In this document: one piece after another, positions 8,429 through 16,067 of the stretch
Layout of the letters: every line of letters starts with the position of its first letter
How positions within the stretch are numbered: position 1 is the stretch's first letter
Assembly: GCA_963715625.1 (NCBI GenBank)
Contig: OY970260.1
Location: 2,790,001 to 2,854,000, forward strand
DNA from: VRUE01 sp963715625
Lineage (GTDB): Bacteria; Actinomycetota; Thermoleophilia; Solirubrobacterales; 70-9
Length of the DNA stretch: 64,000 nt
Direction: 5' to 3'
Translations under genes and position numbers: made by a program
Notes under the pieces: generated by a model
Database searches by the model: none
Seen by the model: only the letters and a program-made list of their open reading frames with translations
Told to the model about the DNA's origin: nothing

Positions 8429-8940
8429 CAGAGCACCCTCCGCATCCGCGGCCCGAGGTGGACGAAGTCGTTGCCGAGGTAGAAGGCTGCGGTCGCGGCG
8501 AGGTTGGGGAAGTCGTCGCGGGGCAGGCCGACCTCGACCCGCTTCGCCCCTTCCCCCTTGGCCAGCTCGAAGAAGGCGGCGAGCAGGTCGCGCCCGATCG
8601 CCTTGCTGCGCCACTCGGGGTGGACCCAGAGGTCCTGGATCGTCCCGTAGCGGCCGGGCACGTGGACCGCGAACTGCCAGCTGGCGGCCAGGACCCCGAC
8701 GATCCCCTCGCCCTCGACCTCCGCCACCAGCAGCGTTCCCTTCTCCCGATCCCCGGCAAGCTCTCTCACCGCCCGCTCCAGCTCGACCGCGGGCGGGCCC
8801 TCGCCACCCAGCTCGACCAGCAGCTCCGCCACCCCCGCCATCGCCGCGGGCACGTCGTCGGCCCTCGCCCGTCGCACCGTGGCGCCGGGCGTCGCCACGC
8901 GCGCCGCGTCCCCGCTCACCTCCGCGGCGCTCACCGACAC
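8428..8940 (-). CDS. GNAT-family N-acyltransferase
   Basis: About 170 residues with the GNAT acetyl-CoA motif in VHPEWRSKAIGRDLLAAFF and a C-terminal strand-helix typical of the fold. The GTG at 8940 was chosen because the longer frame to 9024 reads through a palindromic repeat. It is coupled to the deacetylase-like gene by TGATG. The acceptor is unknown. Acetylation of an amine is the simplest reading; aminoacyl transfer from tRNA, known in a few GNAT-fold proteins, is worth considering because the operon carries its own tRNA and synthetase-like gene. Confidence 0.82.
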   Translation of the reverse strand: MSVSAAEVSGDAARVATPGATVRRARADDVPAAMAGVAELLVELGGEGPPAVELERAVRELAGDREKGTLLVAEVEGEGIVGVLAASWQFAVHVPGRYGTIQDLWVHPEWRSKAIGRDLLAAFFELAKGEGAKRVEVGLPRDDFPNLAATAAFYLGNDFVHLGPRMRRVL

Positions 8941-8954
8941 CCACCCCCCACCCG

Positions 8955-8999
8955 GGTGCAACGCGTTACGGCTCCGTCGGCTCCACAAAGCGTTGCACC
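8955..8999. repeat. Interspersed palindrome, family B copy 2
   Basis: Arms GGTGCAACGC (8955-8964) and GCGTTGCACC (8990-8999), with interior words CGGCTC, GGC and CCACA shared with the copy at 5740-5786. It lies between the aminodeoxychorismate synthase stop and the GNAT start. Confidence 0.88.
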
Positions 9000-9001
9000 G
9001 G

Positions 9002-11167
9002 TCATGCGGCGGCCTTCGTGGCACGGGCCGGCTCCAGCTCGACGCTCCGGGCGTCGGCCGAGTCGTCGCCGGTGACGGTGCGGGCGATCGCCGCCATCGG
9101 CGCCCGCGCCTTGAGCAGGATCTCGTCGAACTCGTCCTCGGGGTCGGACTGCATCACGATCGCGCCGCCGGCCCCGATCGTCGTGCGGCCCTCGCGCAAG
9201 ACGATCGTGCGGATCACGATGCTGAGGTCCATCGTGCCGTCGAGGCCGAAGTACCCGATCGCGCCCGAGTAGACGCCGCGCGCCTCGGCCTCGATGTCGT
9301 CGATGATCTCCATCGTGCGCTGCTTCGGCGCGCCGGTCATCGAGCCGCCCGGGAAGCAGGCCCGGGCGCATTCGGCCGCGGTGCGGTCGGCCGTCAGCGT
9401 GCCCTCGATCGTCGAGATCAGCTGGTGCACGGTCGCGTAGTCCTCGACGATCATCAGCTCGGGGACGGCGACGCTGCCGACCTCGCAGACGATGCCGAGG
9501 TCGTTGCGCAGCAGGTCGACGATCATCAGGTGCTCGGCGTAGGTCTTTTCGTCGTTGGTCAGCTCCGCCTTCAGCTCGGCGTCGCGCTCGGGATCGGCCG
9601 AGCGCGGGGTCGTGCCCTTGATCGGGCGCGCCTCGACCCGGCGCTCGCGGTCGACGGAGAGGAAGCGCTCGGGCGAGGAGCTGACCACGGCGATGTCGCC
9701 CAGCTTCAGGTAGGCGGCGAACGGCGCCGGGTTGCTGCGCCGCAGGTTGCGGTAGAGGTCGAACGGCTCGGGTTCGGCGTCGGTGGAGATCTGGTCGGTG
9801 AGGCAGACCTCGTAGGACTCGCCGGCGGCCAGTTCGGCCTGGCAGCGGGCGATGTCGGCGAGGTACTGCTCGCGCCCGCGGCCGCAGTCGAAGCTGACGT
9901 GGTCGGCGCTCGGCTCGCCGAAGGCCGGGTCTGCCGCCGAGGGCGGCGGCGGCGGGCCGGCGAGCAGCTCGGCCACCGTCGCCTCGGCCTCGTCTAGCCA
10001 GCGTTCGGCCTCCGCCTCGTCCTCGCCGCCACGAACGAGGGCGACCAGGTGGGTACGGCCGTGGACGTGGTCGACCGCGACCAGGCGGTTGGAGAGCATC
10101 ATCACCGCGTCGGGCACGTCGGAGCTGTGCACGTTGGGTGAGCCGCAGTCGGCCTTCAGCTCGTAGCCGAGGTAGCCGACGAAGCCGCCGGTCAGGTCGG
10201 GAACGGGGCCACCGGGCGTCGAGACCGCCCGCTTGGCGACCTCGCGGTCGAGCACGTCGAAGATCGAGCCCCACTCGGTCGCGGTCCCCTCGGCGCCGTG
10301 CACCTTCACCGCCCCGGTGCCCACCTCGTACTCGAGCACGCAGCGGTCCTTGCCGGCGCTGGTGCCGAGGTAAGAGGTCTGCGCGAGCCGGGTCGGGGCG
10401 TCGGCGCTGTCGAGCCAGAAGGCGTACTCCGCGGCATCGAAGAGCCGTTCGAAGAGCGCCTCGGTCGAAGGTTCGCCGGGCAGCATGCGCATCCGCAGCT
10501 CGGTGTCGGAGCCGGCCGGCATCCGCGACTTCGCGCCGCCGCCGCGGTGCGGCTCGTGCGGCCGGCGGGGGGCCGTGCGACCGGCCGGCTTGCGTTGCTC
10601 GGCCAGCGCGTAGAAATTGCGCACCAGGGTCGCGCCGTGCGCGGTCGCCACCGACTCGGGGTGGAACTGCACGCCCCACATCGGCCGGCCGCGGTGTTCG
10701 ATCCCCATCACGACGCCGTCGTCGGCCCAGGCGCAGACGTTGCCGTCGGCGCCCATGCCGGTGATCGCCAGCGAGTGGTAGCGGACGACCGGGAACCCCT
10801 GCGGGATGTCCTGGAAGAGCCCGCTGCCTTCGTGGAAGATGCGACTGAGGCGGCCGTGCATCGCCTCCGGAGCGCTCTTGACATCGCCGTCGAGCATCTT
10901 CCCCAGCCCCTGGTGGCCGAGGCAGATGCCGAGCACGGGGATCTCGCTGTAGCGGAGGATGTCGTCGCAGACGCAGAAGTCGTGCCAGCGGCGCGGCGTC
11001 CCCGGCCCGGGCGAGAGCACGATCGCGTCGAAGTCCCAGCGCGATAGCGCCCGCCAGGAGACCGCGTCGTTGTCGACCACGATCGGCTCCTCGCCGGAGA
11101 CCCCGGCCAGCAGGTGGAAGACGTTGTAGGTGTAGGAGTCGTGGTTGTCGACGAGCAGTGTCCTCAT
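9002..11167 (-). CDS. pabAB: Aminodeoxychorismate synthase, fused amidotransferase and chorismate-binding subunits
   Basis: A 721-residue fusion. The N-terminal class I glutamine amidotransferase domain has GICLGHQG with the catalytic Cys (about residue 80) and VQFHPES with the His. The C-terminal chorismate-binding domain ends with the FGGSMTGAP-like stretch FPGGSMTGAPK. The motif PIKGTTPR has the Lys that marks aminodeoxychorismate synthases, where anthranilate synthases have PIAGT. It should convert chorismate and glutamine to 4-amino-4-deoxychorismate. The fused form is common in secondary metabolism (PapA, chloramphenicol-type). Its start overlaps the stop of the ArgRS-like gene (ATGA). 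No lyase PabC or dehydrogenase PapC is seen in the window. Confidence 0.9.
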   Translation of the reverse strand: MRTLLVDNHDSYTYNVFHLLAGVSGEEPIVVDNDAVSWRALSRWDFDAIVLSPGPGTPRRWHDFCVCDDILRYSEIPVLGICLGHQGLGKMLDGDVKSAPEAMHGRLSRIFHEGSGLFQDIPQGFPVVRYHSLAITGMGADGNVCAWADDGVVMGIEHRGRPMWGVQFHPESVATAHGATLVRNFYALAEQRKPAGRTAPRRPHEPHRGGGAKSRMPAGSDTELRMRMLPGEPSTEALFERLFDAAEYAFWLDSADAPTRLAQTSYLGTSAGKDRCVLEYEVGTGAVKVHGAEGTATEWGSIFDVLDREVAKRAVSTPGGPVPDLTGGFVGYLGYELKADCGSPNVHSSDVPDAVMMLSNRLVAVDHVHGRTHLVALVRGGEDEAEAERWLDEAEATVAELLAGPPPPPSAADPAFGEPSADHVSFDCGRGREQYLADIARCQAELAAGESYEVCLTDQISTDAEPEPFDLYRNLRRSNPAPFAAYLKLGDIAVVSSSPERFLSVDRERRVEARPIKGTTPRSADPERDAELKAELTNDEKTYAEHLMIVDLLRNDLGIVCEVGSVAVPELMIVEDYATVHQLISTIEGTLTADRTAAECARACFPGGSMTGAPKQRTMEIIDDIEAEARGVYSGAIGYFGLDGTMDLSIVIRTIVLREGRTTIGAGGAIVMQSDPEDEFDEILLKARAPMAAIARTVTGDDSADARSVELEPARATKAAA

Positions 11168-12849
11168 CGCGTCGCCTCCAGTCCGAGGGCGCGGGCGCTG
11201 CGCTCGAGCACGGTCTGGATCGCCCGTTCGACGTGCGGCGGCCGCTCGCGCTCCAGGTACCAGCGCGAGAGGTGGGAGGCGAAGCGCGCCAGCTGCATCA
11301 CGTCGAGCTTCTCCACCGCCTGGCGCAGGTGGCGCCGGTGCATCTCCGACTGCACGACCGCGAAGCGGTATTCGGGGTCCCGGGCCGGCTCGCCGCGACT
11401 CGCGCCGTTGCCGGCGCCGCCGTTGCGGGTCTGCGCCCGCGCCAGGTCCCAGCCGAGGCTGTGATCGGCCTCGAGCAGCTTGCCCGGCTCGAAGTCGACG
11501 CGCTTGCCGGTCGGGTGCATGAGGAAGAATCCGAGGGCGACCTGGGGGGCGATCCGCTCCGGCGCGGGATGGCGCCGGCGCACCTCGGCCCGGGCCGCTC
11601 CGACCTCGAGCTCGGTGTCGATCCACTCGGCCAGGTCGTCGATCAGGACCGCGTCCTTCTTGCTCGAGGCGATCGTCTGCCGCTCCTTGGAGACCATCTC
11701 GTGGAAGACGTCGTGCTTGGGGTGGATCGTGCCGCTGCCGTTCCCCCCGGCCGCGGCAAGCTCGGCCATCAGCTTGCGGCGGCAGGTGACGTGGGCGACC
11801 CACTCGGCGCCGCAGATCTGGATCGAGGTCATCTCCTCGTCGAGCCCGGGCGCGGCAGTCCAGTAGGCGAGGGCCCGCATGTGCTGGGTCGGCAGGCCGT
11901 CGGCGCGCAGCAGCGCCATCTCGTCGAGCTCCTTGCGCCCGGTGGCGTAGATCACCGCCCCGTCGGGGCAGCGGTGGAGCATCCCCTCGCGCAGCCCGAG
12001 CTCTGCCAGCTCGCCGACCTCGGGCAGGAAGTCGGACTCGAAGAAGACCCGGTCGAAGGCGATGCCGAGCCTGGCCAGGGTCTTGCGCTGGCCCGAGATC
12101 ACCCAGGCTCGCGTCTTCGACCAGAGCTCGATCGCCTGCTGGTCGCCTTCGAGGACGCGCTGCAGGAGCTGGTCGGCGCTGTCGTTGCGGAGGTCGAGCT
12201 CGCGCGCCAGCGAGTCCTCGGGGTCGCCGCCGCCGTTGCCGTTCCCGGCGCGGCCGGACTTGACGTAGTCGGCGTAGCAGTAACCGACGAAGTGGTCGCT
12301 CTTCTGGCCCCCTTCGGGCCAGGACTGGGTGTGCCGGCCGCTCTTGACCACGCCGGCCATCGCCTCGCCCATGCTGCGGCCGACGTCGCAGATGATGCTG
12401 CGCCGCTCGACCCTGCCGCCCGCCTCTTCGAGCGCCCCGCCCAATGCGTTGCCGAGGGCGAGGTTGCGCAGGTGGCCGATGTGCAGCGCCTTGGTCGAGT
12501 TGGCGTCCCAGAAGTTGAGCGCGTAGCGCTGCCCGCCGGCGATCTCCGCCAGCGGCGGCCCGAGGTCCTCGCCGGCCTCCAGCGCCGCGCCGGCGCGCTC
12601 GACCCAGCCGCTGTCGAGGCGTGCCCAGACCCCCTTGCCGTTGCGGGTCAGCTCCTCGACCCAGGGCTCACCCGCGAAGCGATCCAGGTCGGAGAGCGAG
12701 TGGGGATCCTCCTCCCAGCCGCGCACCCGCGGCACCAGCATCAGGTCGAACCGCTCTTCCGGCTCGTACGGCGCCCGCGGTGCCCATCGCGCCCGCTTCC
12801 CTTCGCCGGCTGCGATGTCGTCGAAGTAGTCGAAGAGACTGGTCGCCAT
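11164..12849 (-). CDS. Arginyl-tRNA synthetase-like protein, probably specialised
   Basis: A 561-residue class I synthetase-fold protein related to ArgRS. The HIGH signature is clear (DANSTKALHIGHLRN, about residue 120). The second signature region reads TIASSKKDAVLIDDL where ArgRS has KMSxRxGNxxxLxDL, so the KMSKS loop is altered. The N-terminal additional domain of ArgRS is replaced by a different stretch of about 100 residues. A housekeeping role is unlikely: it is coupled to aminodeoxychorismate synthase by ATGA and follows a tRNA gene by 31 bases. It may aminoacylate that tRNA or activate an amino acid for amide or hydrazide formation, as other synthetase paralogues do. Confidence 0.82.
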   Translation of the reverse strand: MATSLFDYFDDIAAGEGKRARWAPRAPYEPEERFDLMLVPRVRGWEEDPHSLSDLDRFAGEPWVEELTRNGKGVWARLDSGWVERAGAALEAGEDLGPPLAEIAGGQRYALNFWDANSTKALHIGHLRNLALGNALGGALEEAGGRVERRSIICDVGRSMGEAMAGVVKSGRHTQSWPEGGQKSDHFVGYCYADYVKSGRAGNGNGGGDPEDSLARELDLRNDSADQLLQRVLEGDQQAIELWSKTRAWVISGQRKTLARLGIAFDRVFFESDFLPEVGELAELGLREGMLHRCPDGAVIYATGRKELDEMALLRADGLPTQHMRALAYWTAAPGLDEEMTSIQICGAEWVAHVTCRRKLMAELAAAGGNGSGTIHPKHDVFHEMVSKERQTIASSKKDAVLIDDLAEWIDTELEVGAARAEVRRRHPAPERIAPQVALGFFLMHPTGKRVDFEPGKLLEADHSLGWDLARAQTRNGGAGNGASRGEPARDPEYRFAVVQSEMHRRHLRQAVEKLDVMQLARFASHLSRWYLERERPPHVERAIQTVLERSARALGLEATR

Positions 12850-12880
12850 AGCTAGTTACGGTTGGACATTCCGATCACCA

Positions 12881-12953
12881 TGCACCAGCCGGGGCTCGAA
12901 CCCGGATCTCCGGCTTTTAAGGCCGGCCCTTTCACCGATTAAGGCACTGGTGC
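12881..12953 (-). tRNA. Class I tRNA with UAA anticodon (identity unclear)
   Basis: All parts fold canonically. The acceptor stem is GCACCAG/CTGGTGC with discriminator A73, then U8, and a D stem CCTT/AAGG with loop AATCGGTGA. The anticodon stem is CCGGC/GCCGG with loop CTTAAAA, the variable region is AGAT, and the T arm is CCGGG-TTCGAGC-CCCGG. The total is 73 bases with no encoded CCA. With U33 fixed, the anticodon is UAA, which reads the Leu codon UUA. Bacterial tRNA-Leu is class II with a long variable arm, and this molecule has only four bases there. It lies 31 bases upstream of the ArgRS-like gene on the same strand. Confidence 0.9.
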
Positions 12954-13081
12954 GCTATGCGGGCTCCTCCCGTTGAGCCCTTCCCCTCTGACTGATCCAG
13001 ATATTTTTCGCATCCTAGCATCTAGGCGCGTACCGAAGGGGGCCTGCGCTGGAGCCCAGAACTCTGCGAACCTGCCGCCCG

Positions 13082-14542
13082 ATGCCGGTGGACCCTCACG
13101 CGCCGATGCTGGCCGGGGCCGGACAGCAGAGCCGGCGCCCCGGCGAGCCGGAGATGTCTCCACTGGAGCTGATCGTGCGAGCCGCCCGGATTGCGAGCGA
13201 GTCACCCGGGACGGGACGTCTGCTCGAGCGCACCGAGTCGGTGCGGATCGTTGAGTGCCTCTCCTGGCCGACGCCCGATCCCGGCGCGCTCGTGGCCGAT
13301 GCTCTGGGAGTGCGGCCCGCGGAGACCGTGCGGACACTGACCAGCGGCACCGGGCCGCTTGACCTGCTGGCCGATGCCTGTGCGGAGATCCAAGCCGGCC
13401 GCCTCGACGTGGCGCTGATCGCCGGCGCCGAGGCGATCCTCCCGTTCATGCGGGCGACGGGCGAAGGGCGCCCGACCGGCTGGCCCGAACAGCCCCCGGA
13501 TGCCTCGCCGGCGCGCCTGCTCGGCAGCGACCGGGCGGCGAGCCACGAGGCCGAGCTCGCCACAGGCCTGCTGGCGCCCGTCCACTACTACCCGTGGTTC
13601 GAGAACGCGGTGCGCCTCGCCGCCGGGCGGACTCCCGAAGAGCACCAGGAGTGGCTGGGCCGGCTCTGGCACAGGTTCGCCGAGGTGGCGGAGTCCAACC
13701 CGCAGGCCTGGACACGGGAGGTGCCTACGGCCGGGGAGATCGCCACGGCCGCCGAGGGCAACCGGATGGTCGCCTTTCCCTATCCCAAGCTGATGACGGC
13801 GAACATCCAGGTCGACCAGGGGGCGGCGCTGCTGCTCTGCAGCGCCCGCGCCGCCGAGAATGCGGGGGTCGCACCCGAGGACCGGGTCTTCATCCACGCG
13901 AGCGCCGCCGCGCACGACCACTGGTTCGCGGCCTCGCGCCAGGATCTGCACCGCTCGCCCGCGGTCGCCGCCTGCGCCCGCGCCTCGCTCGGCCACGCCG
14001 GCATCGACGTCGACGAGGTCGCCCACCTCGACCTCTACTCCTGCTTCCCCTCGGCGGTGCAGATCGCCGCCCGCGAGCTGGGGATCGACCTGGCGACCGA
14101 CACCCGCCCGCCGACCGTGACCGGCGGCCTGACCTTCGCCGGCGGCCCGGGCAGCAACTATGCGACCCACTCGCTGGCGGCGATGAACGAGCGCCTGCGC
14201 GAGGACCCCGACGCCTTCGGCTTCCTCACCGGCGTCGGCTGGTACATGACCAAGCACGCCAACGCGCTGCTCTCCACACGCCCTCCCCCCAGGCCCTACG
14301 CCCACGCCGAGCCCCAGGCGGAGGTCGACGCCCTTCCCCTCCGCGAGATCGTCGCCGCCGCCGAGATCGAGGGTCCGGTCGAGTCCTTCACCGTCACCTA
14401 CGAGCGCGACGGCTCGCCGTCGCGGGCCATCGCCAGCAGCCTGCGACCGGACGGCAGCCGCGCACTGGCGGGCAGCTCCGAGCAGCAGGCGATTCAGGCG
14501 CTGCTCGCCGGCGAGCTGGCCGGCGCGGCCCAGGCCTCCTGA
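13082..14542 (+). CDS. Thiolase-like protein without the usual nucleophilic Cys
   Basis: A 486-residue protein of the acetyl-CoA acetyltransferase/SCP-x thiolase group. The middle segment LDLYSCFPSAVQ and the C-terminal GGLTFAGGPGSNYATH correspond to conserved loops of that family. At the position of the catalytic Cys the sequence reads TLTSGTGPLD, with no Cys, so ordinary thiolysis is doubtful. The start is ATG 13082, 128 bases from the divergent tRNA. Its tail overlaps the convergent hydrolase gene by 49 bases. The substrate is unknown. Confidence 0.78.
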   Translation: MPVDPHAPMLAGAGQQSRRPGEPEMSPLELIVRAARIASESPGTGRLLERTESVRIVECLSWPTPDPGALVADALGVRPAETVRTLTSGTGPLDLLADACAEIQAGRLDVALIAGAEAILPFMRATGEGRPTGWPEQPPDASPARLLGSDRAASHEAELATGLLAPVHYYPWFENAVRLAAGRTPEEHQEWLGRLWHRFAEVAESNPQAWTREVPTAGEIATAAEGNRMVAFPYPKLMTANIQVDQGAALLLCSARAAENAGVAPEDRVFIHASAAAHDHWFAASRQDLHRSPAVAACARASLGHAGIDVDEVAHLDLYSCFPSAVQIAARELGIDLATDTRPPTVTGGLTFAGGPGSNYATHSLAAMNERLREDPDAFGFLTGVGWYMTKHANALLSTRPPPRPYAHAEPQAEVDALPLREIVAAAEIEGPVESFTVTYERDGSPSRAIASSLRPDGSRALAGSSEQQAIQALLAGELAGAAQAS

Positions 14543-15315
14543 AGGAAGGCCGTCAGCTCGCCGGTCAGTCGCTTCGGCCTCAGCCGCCACTCGAGGATCG
14601 AGCTGGCCTCGACCAGGTGCCCGTTCGGCAGCTCCTCGGCGAGCATCCCCGAGTCGCTGAAGGGGTGCAGCGGGTCGCGCGGGTGGCCGACGATCAGCGC
14701 CGGCTGCTCTATCTGGACGCGCTGCTCGCGGTGCGGCGCGGTCTCGCCGAGCAGCAGGCCCTCCAGTACCGCCCCCGAAGGACCGGGGCTCTGGCGCACG
14801 AAGTCGAGCCCGATGTCGATCAGGTAATGGGTGCGGGGGATCGCCGACGTCAGGCGAGAGGTCATCTCGAACGCCGGGCGAGCGAGCCGCAGGCCGAGCA
14901 GCAGCGGGGCGAAGGTCGCCGCGACCCCCGGCAGCGCGTTGTCGAGGACCGGCATCTCGATGAAGAGGCCCTGGGCCCGCTCGGGCTCGCGCACCGCCAG
15001 CTCCAGCGCGACGTTGGCCCCCAGCGAGGTTCCGCCGACCACGGCCGAGGGTTGCTCGAGGTGGTCGAGCAGCGCCGTCACCTGGCGGGCGAAGAGCGGC
15101 ATCGAGTAGAGGCGCAGGTCCTCGGGCCGGCCCGAGCGGCCGTGCCCGAGCAGGTCAACGCAGACCACCCGGCTCCCCTGCTCGGCCAGCTCCGGCCCCA
15201 GTCGCTCGAACATGCGCCGGTTCATCAGCAGCCCGTGCACGAGCACGAGCAGCCGCTCGCCCTCCCCGTAGGAGTCGTACTCGATCCGGTGGCCCTCGTA
15301 GTGGAACTCGCCCAT
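14494..15315 (-). CDS. Alpha/beta hydrolase
   Basis: A 273-residue single-domain hydrolase. The oxyanion motif is HGLLMNR (about residue 26) and the nucleophile elbow is GGTSLGA (Ser about 95). A DLLGHGRSG segment is typical of the fold, and a His lies near the C-terminus (NGHLVEA). It is soluble, with no signal peptide. Its 3' end overlaps that of the thiolase-like gene by 49 bases. Substrate class (ester, epoxide or lipid) cannot be read from sequence. Confidence 0.87.
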   Translation of the reverse strand: MGEFHYEGHRIEYDSYGEGERLLVLVHGLLMNRRMFERLGPELAEQGSRVVCVDLLGHGRSGRPEDLRLYSMPLFARQVTALLDHLEQPSAVVGGTSLGANVALELAVREPERAQGLFIEMPVLDNALPGVAATFAPLLLGLRLARPAFEMTSRLTSAIPRTHYLIDIGLDFVRQSPGPSGAVLEGLLLGETAPHREQRVQIEQPALIVGHPRDPLHPFSDSGMLAEELPNGHLVEASSILEWRLRPKRLTGELTAFLQEAWAAPASSPASSA

Positions 15316-15407
15316 CGCTCTAATTTTGCCCTACGGGTCGGAGCCGCAGGCGCGCAACGATCGGATAGCCTGGTGGCATCGTCTTCCGGCAGGGGAACTT
15401 CGCCAAG

Positions 15408-16067
15408 TTGACCGTCGCGGTTCTCGTCTGTGCCTGCGCCACCGGGAGCGCCTTCGCCTCCGCGAGGGAGGGCCACGCCGCTCCGGCGGAAAAGCCGCCT
15501 CTACGAAAATGGCTGATCCCCTTTGGAGAAAAGCGCAAGCACGACATGGCGGGCTACTCCGAGCGTCATTACGGCGAACAAACGTGGAGACTCCGCCGGC
15601 CGCGGGTGATAGTCGAGCACGTCGCGGTGGCCAGCAGCGTCGCGGCGGTCTACAACACCTTTGCCCCGAACACGCCGGATCCCGAGCTGGGCGAGCTACC
15701 CAACGTCTGCGCCCACTTCGTGGTCTCCTCCTCCGGCCGTATCTACAGGCTGGTCAACCTGCGAACCCGCTGCCGTCATACGGTCGGCCTCAACTGGACT
15801 GCGATCGGCATCGAGCACACGGGGTACACCGACGGGGACGTCCTTGGGAATCGACGGCAGATGCACGCGTCGCTGCGTCTCACTCGGTATCTGCGCTGCC
15901 GATTCCACATCAAGCTGCGCAACGTGATTGGGCACAACGAGAGCCTCCGGTCGCCCTACCATCGCGAGCTGGTCCCCAGCCTCCGGCACCAGACCCACGG
16001 TGACTGGCGACACAGCTCGATGCGGGTCTACCGGCGACACCTGAGCCGCCTTGGCGGCTGCGGCTAG
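15408..16067 (+). CDS. Secreted N-acetylmuramoyl-L-alanine amidase-like protein (Amidase_2)
   Basis: About 219 residues with a hydrophobic N-terminal export segment (VLVCACATGSAFA). An Amidase_2/PGRP core follows: VEHVAVA with a probable zinc His, AHFVVSSSGRIYRLV, GIEHTGY, IGHNE and a terminal THGDW. It probably cleaves or binds peptidoglycan stem peptides outside the membrane. The start is a TTG at 15408; no better codon precedes the signal-like segment. Its stop overlaps the convergent beta-lactamase-fold gene by four bases. Confidence 0.75.
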   Translation: MTVAVLVCACATGSAFASAREGHAAPAEKPPLRKWLIPFGEKRKHDMAGYSERHYGEQTWRLRRPRVIVEHVAVASSVAAVYNTFAPNTPDPELGELPNVCAHFVVSSSGRIYRLVNLRTRCRHTVGLNWTAIGIEHTGYTDGDVLGNRRQMHASLRLTRYLRCRFHIKLRNVIGHNESLRSPYHRELVPSLRHQTHGDWRHSSMRVYRRHLSRLGGCG

